Assembly: GCA_947070915.1 (NCBI GenBank)
Contig: CAMTDY010000145.1
Coordinates: forward strand, 1 to 7,211
DNA: 7,211 nucleotides
Reading direction: 5' to 3'
DNA from: an uncultured Roseburia sp.
GTDB lineage: Bacteria; Bacillota; Clostridia; Lachnospirales; Lachnospiraceae
Shown here: positions 1-5,056 of the stretch, in pieces
How positions within the stretch are numbered: the stretch's first letter is position 1
Layout of the letters: each line of letters opens with the position of its first letter
The notes under the pieces: model-generated
The model's database searches: none
What the model was told of the DNA's origin: nothing
The model's input: only the letters and a program-made list of their open reading frames with translations
Made by a program: the position numbers and the translations under genes

Positions 1-233
1 CTTATCCTCCGTCCCACTTCTGTCTTAGTTCCGTCATCATTTTCTCGATAAATAATCTGACTTTTCCTATCATATAGAACTGTAGGAACACCCAATGCTC
101 TATTTTTCTCTAATTCAATCTTTACCGCAGCATTTGCACGTTTTATAACCGTTTCATCAGAAATATATTCTTCTCTTTTCATTTCAAACCCTTCTTTCTT
201 CATAAAAGCCAATGACTTCTTTACAAGTTCCAT
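1..233 (-). CDS. Small hypothetical protein, partial (C-terminus beyond window)
   Basis: An open minus-strand frame enters from the left edge; 77 codons are visible. Three in-frame ATGs are possible: 233 (overlaps the stop of the upstream ATPase frame by 13 bp, suggesting translational coupling), 203, and 182. The last has the best ribosome-binding site, AGAAGGG six bases upstream. The protein is charged and soluble, with an amphipathic helical part (ISDETVIKRANAAVKIELEK) followed by a likely beta-hairpin (GVPTVLYDRKSQIIYRENDD). There is no signal peptide or membrane segment. I recall similar small orphan proteins in Firmicute genomes but cannot assign a function. Base composition is AT-rich, like the ATPase remnant and unlike the genes to the right, so it probably belongs to the same accessory segment. 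Confidence 0.55.
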   Translation of the reverse strand, partial: MELVKKSLAFMKKEGFEMKREEYISDETVIKRANAAVKIELEKNRALGVPTVLYDRKSQIIYRENDDGTKTEVGRRI

Positions 234-781
234 ACTTCTACAGACTGATTTCCCAAACCATACTTTTCATATTTATATCGGATAAAATCTGAAAAATCTT
301 CTTCATGTGTAGACAAAATAAACTGATATTCTTTAAAATCAGTTCTTAATACTTCACAAAAGGTTGCAATGTTTAGTTCATCCATTGTTTGGATTGGATC
401 GTCAATAAACATACACCTTAATTTATCCTGCGCATATATTTTGTTCAATGTCAGTGCAATAGCAATAGCCACAGCAGACAATTGACCAGAACTCAAAGTA
501 TATAATATATCATGTCCTTTCCTTCCCTCTGCTTCAAAACGAATTTTTTCGCCGCCAATAATATTCATCCATATGCCCAAACCACCTTGGTAATTCTGCA
601 GAATTCTTCCTGTATACAAATAAAAAGGAATTCTTAATTGATTTACCAATTTTTCCCTATATATACGCAATTCACTTTTAACTTTATCTCTCAGTTCTTT
701 CAAGCTTTCCTCTGTTGCCACAATCTTCTCTGCCCGTTTTCCATAAAAAATATATTTCTCTAATCTTCCATTTTTAATTTC
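221..781 (-). pseudogene. C-terminal remnant of an AAA/SMC-like ATPase gene
   Basis: The frame ends at TAA (221-223) and stays open back to an in-frame TAG at 782-784, with no ATG in between. The only usable start is a GTG at 721 without a clear ribosome-binding site. Numbering from that GTG (166 aa), it holds the C-terminal half of an ABC-type nucleotide-binding fold: signature motif LSSGQLSA (76-83), Walker B CMFIDDPIQTMDE (103-115) and H-loop LSTHEED (136-142). The N-terminal half with the Walker A P-loop and the long coiled coil is absent, so it could not hydrolyse ATP alone. The motif style resembles large AAA proteins (AAA_13, SbcC-like) often found in defence or DNA-processing loci; that is inference. 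The sequence is AT-rich compared with the rest of the window. The 5' part was probably lost at a junction around 785-827. A truncated but expressed protein from the GTG cannot be excluded. Confidence 0.7.
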
Positions 782-824
782 CTATTTAATTATAATATCC
801 AAAAATATTTTATCATTAAATCAT

Positions 825-1316
825 TTAGTCTGCAAGTTGTAAAATCTCGCCTTCTCTGCAACCCGGATCCATGACCACCTTGGCCTTCCATCTTCCACCA
901 GCTGGAAGTACCTCTCCGCCGTTTTCCAGCTGGAGTGTGAACCCCTCCTGCCGTCCATCTATATATAAACTAACATCTGTCAGATCATTTCTCCCGTCAT
1001 TCTCCAACACCAGCTCACAAACTACCGGATGCTCATATCCTTCCTCAACCACATTTTCTTTCTGGCTCATACACAAAACCAGGTGCGTCTCTTCCAGTTC
1101 CATAGAGGAATGGGAGACCTCCACAAATAGTATGGCCGCCACTGCCATCACGCAGATCACTGCTGCCACCACACATCGGCGGAATAAGTAACTGGTATTT
1201 TTCCTGAAATGTTTAACAAAACAGGTGAGGATAATCCATACAACGGCAGCGGCATACCGGATGCCTCCCTGTTTAAAACCTGTCCTCTTTCTCTTTTTGT
1301 CATTCTTATTTTTCAT
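825..1316 (-). CDS. Membrane-anchored protein with extracellular Ig-like domain, unknown function
   Basis: This encodes 163 aa. The first 20 residues are strongly basic, followed by two hydrophobic stretches (about 21-35 and 48-66). An extracytoplasmic part of roughly 95 residues reads like a beta-sandwich: VVCELVLENDGRNDLTDVSL (98-117) is the type of 'conserved extracellular strand plus ENDG turn' seen in CARDB/Ig-like domains. Three cysteines lie in this part (82, 100, 153). The start ATG (1314-1316) follows an extended Shine-Dalgarno AGGAGGGGTGAT. A terminator (1357-1390) separates it from the upstream secreted-protein gene, so it may be transcribed separately. The domain ends abruptly at ILQLAD, only about 40 bp from the broken ATPase frame, so its C-terminus may be cut by the same rearrangement. 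I do not recognise the family. Its place after two other surface-type proteins suggests a shared role at the envelope. Confidence 0.7.
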   Translation of the reverse strand: MKNKNDKKRKRTGFKQGGIRYAAAVVWIILTCFVKHFRKNTSYLFRRCVVAAVICVMAVAAILFVEVSHSSMELEETHLVLCMSQKENVVEEGYEHPVVCELVLENDGRNDLTDVSLYIDGRQEGFTLQLENGGEVLPAGGRWKAKVVMDPGCREGEILQLAD

Positions 1317-1356
1317 ATCCGATCATCACCCCTCCTGGAAAATCACTCTGTATATG

Positions 1357-1390
1357 AAAACCACCCCGGATACAGCTCCGGGGCAGTTTT
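1357..1390. terminator. Rho-independent terminator, probably bidirectional
   Basis: The stem CCCCGGA (1364-1370) pairs with TCCGGGG (1377-1383) around a 6-base loop. Outer pairing AAAAC (1357-1361) with GTTTT (1386-1390) extends it and gives T-runs on both strands. It lies 50 bp downstream of the secreted protein gene (1440-2102) on the minus strand and would end that transcript. Confidence 0.8.
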
Positions 1391-1439
1391 CTATATGAAT
1401 CGCACAATATTACCAAAAAAATTTGTAAATTTCAATTAA

Positions 1440-2102
1440 TTACGGTGTGGCAGTAATTACTTCTGGCTCAAACTGGTATACGATCTTGAAGTCCACAGTA
1501 TCTCCGTCTACCCATGCTTTCGCCGGTTTCGTTGCAACATCTCCAAAGATCTTGTAGGTTGCTTTCTTATTTGTTCCAGTAGAAGCATCCAGTTTAACCA
1601 TAGCTTTCTTGGTTGTGGCTTTAGTTCCAAAGATAAGCTGGTTTGCAGCCTTAGCGTCATACTTATCACTCGTTACCGAATCACCAAGAGCAATCTGCAG
1701 ATATGCAAAAACAGATTTTGTTGTCTCTGTTCCTTTTAAAGCACCAGTAGCCATCACAGCCTCACTACCACTTGGAATCGTTGCTGTTGTTGTTGCATTC
1801 ACTGCAATCGGCACATCACTTGCATTTGTGATCGTCTCTGCCTTATTTGCGATCGCATCTTTCAGCCTATCGGATCCTAATATATACTCCAGGCCATATG
1901 GATTCAATCCCACCTTTTTACCTGTTGTGTCGGATAATGTGATGTTGATCGTAGGTGTCTTCATTTCACCTGTTGCCTCAACTGAACTTGAATATGTTCC
2001 ATCTGTCGGAGCATTGATTGTAGTATCTGCAGCGGATACGACCGAACCTGCTGAAAGAACAAGTGCTCCTGCCATTGCTAATGATAAAATTTTCTTTTTC
2101 AT
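1440..2102 (-). CDS. Secreted beta-rich surface protein, unknown function
   Basis: This encodes 220 aa with a classical Sec signal peptide: KKK, then a hydrophobic core, then VVSAA, with likely cleavage near residue 24-25. The mature protein (about 195 aa) has no cysteine, no LPXTG sorting signal, no C-terminal membrane segment and no visible WxL motif. It is rich in Thr, Ala and Lys with alternating strand-like patterns. The stretch GLNPYGLEYIL (65-75) followed by ETITNASDVPIAVNATTT (89-106) resembles a module I associate with small secreted Clostridia proteins of TasA/fimbrial-shaft or WxL-like character; this is recollection, not a search. The start is supported by GGAGG nine bases before the ATG. 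The upstream membrane-protein gene ends 34 bp away, so the two are probably one operon. It could be a fibre or matrix subunit, with the neighbouring membrane proteins as anchors or assembly factors. Function is unproven. Confidence 0.75.
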   Translation of the reverse strand: MKKKILSLAMAGALVLSAGSVVSAADTTINAPTDGTYSSSVEATGEMKTPTINITLSDTTGKKVGLNPYGLEYILGSDRLKDAIANKAETITNASDVPIAVNATTTATIPSGSEAVMATGALKGTETTKSVFAYLQIALGDSVTSDKYDAKAANQLIFGTKATTKKAMVKLDASTGTNKKATYKIFGDVATKPAKAWVDGDTVDFKIVYQFEPEVITATP

Positions 2103-2136
2103 AATACATTACCTCCATGTTTTTAAATTTCATGAC

Positions 2137-2685
2137 CTATTCCTCCACATGTAACGTATATGTCACGTTTGTCTGTGAATGGATGGTCGCATGATCATTT
2201 TCCACAAATGTAAAAACCATTACGACATCATGAACTCCTGGTTCCGGTTTTTTCTTACACTGAAAATTCTTAATACCGGAGCCCGGCTTCATGAGCTTTG
2301 ATAAATACAGCTCTTCCGAATAATCTACATCCGTGTAAATCCCTACATACATGTCGTATCTGTTTTTTGCTGAATTGGCTATATAACAGTTAAAGTTACT
2401 GCCATCCTGGCTGGTGGCGACATTTTTGTACTCTAGGGAAATCTCCCCGTCGTTTTTATTCATTTCGTCAGCCAGTTTTTGAAGTTCATCCTCATCCGTC
2501 ACTACGACAGCATTCGTATCATACCCGATCTTTCCGCCATCGTCTTCCTCTTTCTCCTTTGATTTCCAGACAAAGAGAAGGACACAGCCAGCCACAAGCA
2601 CAATAACCGCAATAACCAGCAGGACAATCCATTTACTCCGTCCGGAAGATGAACGTTCCACAACTTTTTCCTGATCCTGTTCCAT
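2137..2685 (-). CDS. Single-pass membrane protein with extracellular domain, unknown function
   Basis: This encodes 182 aa. The N-terminus is cytoplasmic (about 1-17, charged), followed by one strong transmembrane helix (18-40, WIVLLVIAVIVLVAGCVLLF) and a KSKEKEEDDGG linker. An extracellular domain of about 100 residues follows. It contains NCYIANSAKNRYDMYVGIY (99-117) and ends in a strand-rich stretch with NVTYTLHV (173-180). Cys100 and Cys143 could form a disulfide. The ATG is preceded by GGGAG at normal spacing. It begins 66 bp after flagellin and ends 34 bp before the secreted 220-aa protein, so it is placed to be co-transcribed with that gene and perhaps by readthrough from flagellin. 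No enzyme motif is visible. The pairing of an anchor-type protein with a secreted beta-rich protein suggests surface display or assembly, which is inference. Confidence 0.75.
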   Translation of the reverse strand: MEQDQEKVVERSSSGRSKWIVLLVIAVIVLVAGCVLLFVWKSKEKEEDDGGKIGYDTNAVVVTDEDELQKLADEMNKNDGEISLEYKNVATSQDGSNFNCYIANSAKNRYDMYVGIYTDVDYSEELYLSKLMKPGSGIKNFQCKKKPEPGVHDVVMVFTFVENDHATIHSQTNVTYTLHVEE

Positions 2686-2703
2686 GAATTCTCCCGCCTT
2701 TCT

Positions 2704-2739
2704 AGCCAGGCAGTATAATCAACCCAAAACTGCCCGGCT
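2704..2739 (-). other. RNA hairpin just after flagellin
   Basis: AGCCAGGCAGT (2704-2714) pairs with ACTGCCCGGCT (2729-2739): 11 positions with one mismatch, loop 14. It starts 12 bases after the flagellin stop. On the minus strand the downstream side reads AGAAAGG, so there is no U-tract; it is a poor intrinsic terminator. It may be a 3'-end stabiliser or partial terminator for flagellin mRNA. Confidence 0.5.
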
Positions 2740-2750
2740 GTATATACACC

Positions 2751-3566
2751 TTACTGCAGTAAGGAAAGTACTCCCTGATTTGCCTGATTTGCCTGTGCAA
2801 GCATGGATGTAGCTGCCTGCTGAAGAATGCTCTCCTTGGAGAATCTTGTCATTTCATCAGCCATATCAGTATCACGGATACGGGACTCAGCAGCCTGCAG
2901 GTTCTCAGCAGAGTTATCATCTACCTTCACCGCATATTCCAGACGGTTCTGGATCGCACCAAGTTTGGAACGCTGTGTATTTACTTCTTCCAACTTGGCA
3001 TCGATTGCTGTCAGCAACGCGGAATTTGCAGAGCCATCTTCTGAAACCTGATAATCATCCCATGTTACCTCTTCGATATCTACAGTAACACCCTGTGCCT
3101 CATTGGCACCAATCTGAAGATACTGTTCACTGTAACTACCATCCAACAGCTTTTTCTTGTTGAATTCCGTATCGGTATTGATACGGGTGAACTCTTCACC
3201 AAGTTTCTCCAGCTCATCGTTGATCTTCTGGAAATCGTCATCCGCGTCACCCTTGTTCAAAACACCACTGTTGGATGCCTGAACAACAAGTTCTCTTGCT
3301 CTCTGCAGGATCGCATCCTGCTGCTCCATAGCACCCTCAGCTGTCTGGATCATGGAAATACCATCCTGTGCATTGTCGGAAGCCCTGTTCAGACCACGAA
3401 CCTGAGCTCTCATTTTCTCAGAAATAGCCAAACCTGCTGCGTCATCTGCCGCACGGTTTACACGGTATCCACTGGAAAGCTTCTCCGTAGCCTTTGCCAG
3501 GTTGTTTCCTACGAGACCTAACTGTCTGTTTGCGTTCATTGATGTAATGTTGTGTTGAATAATCAT
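2751..3566 (-). CDS. hag: Flagellin (filament subunit)
   Basis: The 271-aa protein has canonical flagellin ends. The N-terminal D0/D1 runs from MIIQHNITSMNANRQL through LSSGYRVNRAADDAAGLAIS to about residue 140. The C-terminal D1/D0 has ESRIRDTDMADEMTRFSK (227-244) and ends QANQGVLSLLQ, the three-hydrophobic-plus-Gln end typical of exported flagellins. The central variable domain is minimal (about 140-190), giving a short Firmicute-type flagellin. LQRARELVVQ (87-96) matches the conserved D1 helix that includes the TLR5 recognition region. No cysteine is present. The start ATG (3564-3566) follows AAGGAGG at good spacing. It lies 171 bp downstream of csrA on the same strand. I see no convincing sigma-28 promoter in that gap, so it probably relies on a promoter upstream of csrA, inside the invertible segment described here. 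Upstream GGA motifs suggest CsrA control of translation. Confidence 0.97.
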   Translation of the reverse strand: MIIQHNITSMNANRQLGLVGNNLAKATEKLSSGYRVNRAADDAAGLAISEKMRAQVRGLNRASDNAQDGISMIQTAEGAMEQQDAILQRARELVVQASNSGVLNKGDADDDFQKINDELEKLGEEFTRINTDTEFNKKKLLDGSYSEQYLQIGANEAQGVTVDIEEVTWDDYQVSEDGSANSALLTAIDAKLEEVNTQRSKLGAIQNRLEYAVKVDDNSAENLQAAESRIRDTDMADEMTRFSKESILQQAATSMLAQANQANQGVLSLLQ

Positions 3567-3737
3567 AATACTTACCTCCTTGTTTTACGTCATTTTGACT
3601 TTTTTGCCACAAATCCTTTTGCAGCGTTGCTATTTTTTGTTTTTATAATATCCGGAAAAGATCCAGTCACATCGCGGGCCCGGCAATACAATCCGTTTCC
3701 CTCCCGGTTACTATCTGATCTGACCGTGGTACAAAAG
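3567..3737 (-). promoter_or_regulatory. Flagellin leader with clustered GGA (CsrA-type) motifs
   Basis: On the minus strand this 171-nt csrA-to-flagellin gap carries about seven GGA trinucleotides. They include AAAAGGATTTG (around 3610-3620) and the Shine-Dalgarno itself, AAGGAGG (3575-3581). In B. subtilis, CsrA represses hag by binding two such sites in the leader, one overlapping the ribosome-binding site; the arrangement here is analogous. A TCCGGATAT sequence (3645-3653) faintly recalls a sigma-28 -10 element but has an extra G and no TAAA partner. Confidence 0.5.
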
Positions 3738-3977
3738 CTACCCCTGCTGCCGTTTTTTCTGGTAACGCTCCGGCAGGTCCGGCTCCGCATAATACGTGGA
3801 TGAACTTTTTTTCAACTCCGGATCTGCTTTTTCCAGTACCGTGCTCCTCACGATATTTACGTCTTTCGGCGCATCTATCATGATTCGCAGATGGTGGTTG
3901 CTCCCACCTAAAAATACGATCTTAATATTATCACCAAGCATTAAGTATTCCTCTGTACTCACCGATAATCGAAGCAT
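3738..3977 (-). CDS. csrA: CsrA-family translational regulator (divergent)
   Basis: This encodes 79 aa. The CsrA pattern is clear: MLRLSVSTEEYLMLGDNIKI (1-20), then a beta strand and RIMIDAPKDVNIVR (31-44), matching the IDAPKxVxxxR core. Leu4 and Arg44, key RNA-contact positions in studied CsrA proteins, are present. The usual basic pair after the first strand (Arg6-Lys7 in E. coli and B. subtilis) is replaced by Val-Ser, and a charged tail of about 28 residues follows the core. CsrA binds GGA-containing mRNA leaders; in Firmicutes its main target is flagellin mRNA, and FliW relieves repression. No fliW is in the window. The ATG (3975-3977) has AAGGAGG at normal spacing, sequestered in a 9-bp hairpin. 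Its position immediately upstream of flagellin and immediately beside the left inversion site suggests both genes share a switchable promoter. Confidence 0.88.
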   Translation of the reverse strand: MLRLSVSTEEYLMLGDNIKIVFLGGSNHHLRIMIDAPKDVNIVRSTVLEKADPELKKSSSTYYAEPDLPERYQKKRQQG

Positions 3978-3980
3978 ATC

Positions 3981-4005
3981 ATGTCCTCCTTTTTTTGGAG
4001 GACAT
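3981..4005 (-). promoter_or_regulatory. Hairpin sequestering the csrA ribosome-binding site
   Basis: On the mRNA, AUGUCCUCC pairs perfectly with GGAGGACAU (9 bp) around a loop of seven A. The 3' arm is the csrA Shine-Dalgarno, three bases before the AUG. A second GGGAGG lies just upstream. Such a fold would hold csrA translation low; the AGGA at the loop-stem edge is a CsrA-type site, so autoregulation is plausible. Confidence 0.7.
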
Positions 4006-4035
4006 TGCCTCCCTGCTTTTCAGTCTTTTGACATT

Positions 4036-4065
4036 ATGCAACTTTTTATAAGCAAATGTTGCATT
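4036..4065 (+). repeat. Left inverted repeat / recombination site
   Basis: The arms are ATGCAACTTT (4036-4045) and AATGTTGCAT (4055-4064) around the spacer TTATAAGCA (4046-4054). Over 29 bp it matches the reverse complement of the right copy at 27 positions (mismatches at 4043 and 4046), plus one further matching base at 4065. The inner 19 bp (4047-4065) are identical. Two arms around a short asymmetric spacer is the layout of a tyrosine-recombinase core site. Confidence 0.85.
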
Positions 4066-4068
4066 ATA
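4063..4068 (-). promoter_or_regulatory. TATAAT -10 element pointing toward csrA
   Basis: There is a perfect TATAAT on the minus strand, with its downstream end overlapping the inner edge of the left repeat. No good TTGACA-like -35 lies at 16-18 bp spacing. It could give weak sigma-A transcription of csrA and flagellin in the printed orientation, and most of it would be moved away by inversion. Confidence 0.35.
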
Positions 4069-4146
4069 TGTAGTAAACTGACAAATAACGGCAATAGCTG
4101 TCCTGCATTACCACTAACTATATCTTATAAAGAAAGAAGGCTGAAA

Positions 4147-4728
4147 ATGGGAACAACAGTACCAATTAAAAACAAAGAAAAATTAGAACAATTCCGAAAC
4201 TACTACAGAAACATTGAATACAGTCCCCGAAATTATGCACTTATCGTGCTGGGGCTGAATTCCGCACTGCGGATCGGGGATATGCTTTCCCTCCGCTGGC
4301 AGGATGTGTATGTGATGGAAAGAAAAAAATACCGGGAGCATTTATCGATTGTTGAAAAAAAGACGGGAAAGAACAATATGCTTGCCATCAATACTCCCCT
4401 GCGGGAAGCGCTTGAGTTTTACCGCCTGTCACTGGATTCCTTTCAAGAGGATGCTTTTATCTTTGCAAGCCGAAAACCGCCCCACGATAATATCAGCCGC
4501 TCTCAGGCCTTCCGCATTATAAAAAAAGCCGCCGAATCATGCGGTCTGGACCACCGCGTAAGCTGCCACTCACTGCGGAAAACCTTTGGCTACCACGCCT
4601 GGCGAAACGGTTTTCCTCCTGCTCTTCTTATGAATATTTATAACCACTCATCCTATGACATCACAAAAAGATATCTCTGCATCGACCAGGTCGAGAAAGA
4701 TGAGGTGTATCTGAAAACTTTTTTATAA
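4147..4728 (+). CDS. Small tyrosine recombinase, probable DNA invertase
   Basis: This encodes 193 aa. The catalytic set of the tyrosine recombinase family is visible: Arg42 in NSALRIGDMLSLRWQDV (38-54), Lys72 in the beta-hairpin VEKKTGKNN (69-77), His141 and Arg144 in SCHSLRKTF (139-147), His167 in YNHSS (165-169) and the nucleophile Tyr176 in TKRYLCI (173-179). Only the catalytic domain is present; the N-terminal SAM-like core-binding domain of XerC/D and integrases is missing. The length matches FimB/FimE-type invertases (about 200 aa). The frame is open upstream to 3796, but the ATG at 4147 has AAGAAGG (4134-4140) six bases before it, and the upstream extension runs antisense through csrA, so 4147 is chosen. 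It is the only plus-strand gene, lies between inverted sites and next to csrA-flagellin. Most likely it inverts its own segment. An orphan integrase remnant is the alternative. Confidence 0.93.
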   Translation: MGTTVPIKNKEKLEQFRNYYRNIEYSPRNYALIVLGLNSALRIGDMLSLRWQDVYVMERKKYREHLSIVEKKTGKNNMLAINTPLREALEFYRLSLDSFQEDAFIFASRKPPHDNISRSQAFRIIKKAAESCGLDHRVSCHSLRKTFGYHAWRNGFPPALLMNIYNHSSYDITKRYLCIDQVEKDEVYLKTFL

Positions 4729-4744
4729 AAAATAAAAACAGGGG

Positions 4745-4771
4745 TTAAGTTTTATTTTGATGTTCCGATAT
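4745..4771 (+). promoter_or_regulatory. Sigma-28 (sigma-D) flagellar-type promoter
   Basis: TTAAGTTT (4745-4752), an 11-base spacer, then TCCGATAT (4764-4771). The known consensus is TAAAGTTT-N11-GCCGATAA (enteric) or TAAA-N15-GCCGATAT (B. subtilis). The match is 14 of 16 against the combined form with exact spacing. It begins 16 bp after the recombinase stop, inside the right repeat. In the printed orientation it points at no gene and runs into a hairpin at 4791; inversion would aim it at csrA and flagellin. Confidence 0.65.
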
Positions 4772-4790
4772 ATATAGTGTAGAGAGATAG

Positions 4791-4826
4791 AAATGCAACA
4801 TTTGCTTATAGAATGTTGCATTTTTT
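4791..4826 (+). terminator. Hairpin plus T-run at the right repeat, probable recombinase terminator
   Basis: A perfect 12-bp stem, AAATGCAACATT (4791-4802) with AATGTTGCATTT (4812-4823), is followed by a T-run to 4826. It doubles as the right recombination site. It would stop both the recombinase transcript and anything started at 4745-4771. The T-run is outside the segment and stays in place on inversion. Confidence 0.65.
4792..4821 (-). repeat. Right inverted repeat / recombination site
   Basis: This is the inverted copy of 4036-4065. Its arms ATGCAACATT (4793-4802) and AATGTTGCAT (4812-4821) are perfectly complementary, and the spacer is TGCTTATAG (4803-4811). It is the better-conserved of the two sites; the left copy has one degenerate outer-arm base. 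Confidence 0.85.
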
Positions 4827-5056
4827 ATTGTTTCTGGAATTAGTTTTTTTATACATAAAGAACCTGGATCAATGCACTTCACGCAGAAAAAGGAGCCGTG
4901 CTGAACGCAGGCCAAAGAAAAATACGGCGGCAGACAATAACATCTGCCCACCTCGTCTCCGCTCCGCTTCGACTCGGTGTACGGCTTTCTCTACAACGCC
5001 ATGCAGCATTCGCTCCACTACGTTTCGCTCATGTTTGGCTTCGCCAAATATTAATC
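4827..5056. other. Gene-free spacer between switch and spoIVB terminator
   Basis: About 230 bp. The left end is AT-rich; 4870-5040 is clearly richer in GC. Short open frames exist on both strands but none has a ribosome-binding site or recognisable domain. A perfect hairpin TTTGGC-TTC-GCCAAA sits at 5034-5048. The middle looks like an interspersed or decayed repeat, but no second copy is in the window to confirm this. Confidence 0.5.

Larger units (their letters stand above)
4036..4821. mobile_element. Putative invertible DNA segment (phase switch) carrying its own recombinase
   Basis: Inverted recombination sites enclose about 750 bp. The segment holds a Fim-sized tyrosine recombinase, a TATAAT element at its left end pointing left, and a sigma-28-like promoter at its right end pointing right. 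Because the spacer is asymmetric and the sites are inverted, recombination between them should invert the segment rather than excise it. Under inversion a position p maps to about 8857 minus p, so the sigma-28-like element would move to about 4086-4112 and read into csrA and flagellin. The design parallels Salmonella Hin, where the recombinase gene and flagellin promoter share one invertible segment, but with a tyrosine recombinase. Inversion itself is inferred from structure; only one orientation is seen here. Confidence 0.75.

Noticed and set aside
1609..2154. Long plus-strand open frame
   Set aside because: It is the antisense of the secreted-protein gene, which has a signal peptide and ribosome-binding site; the plus-strand translation has no domain.
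2704..2739. Intrinsic terminator of flagellin
   Set aside because: The hairpin is good but no U-tract follows on the minus strand, so it is listed only as a hairpin.
3645..3653. Sigma-28 -10 element directly upstream of flagellin
   Set aside because: TCCGGATAT has an extra G and there is no TAAA-like element at the required spacing upstream.
4028..4033. Plus-strand TTGACA as -35 for the recombinase
   Set aside because: No -10 at 16-18 bp; the nearest TATAAG is only 13 bp away and inside the recombination site.
3796..4146. N-terminal extension of the recombinase frame
   Set aside because: It runs antisense through csrA and the left repeat and has no recombinase-like sequence; a good ribosome-binding site precedes the ATG at 4147.
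4745..4951. Minus-strand short frame across the right repeat
   Set aside because: No ribosome-binding site, Cys-rich odd composition, and it overlaps the terminator and the recombination site.
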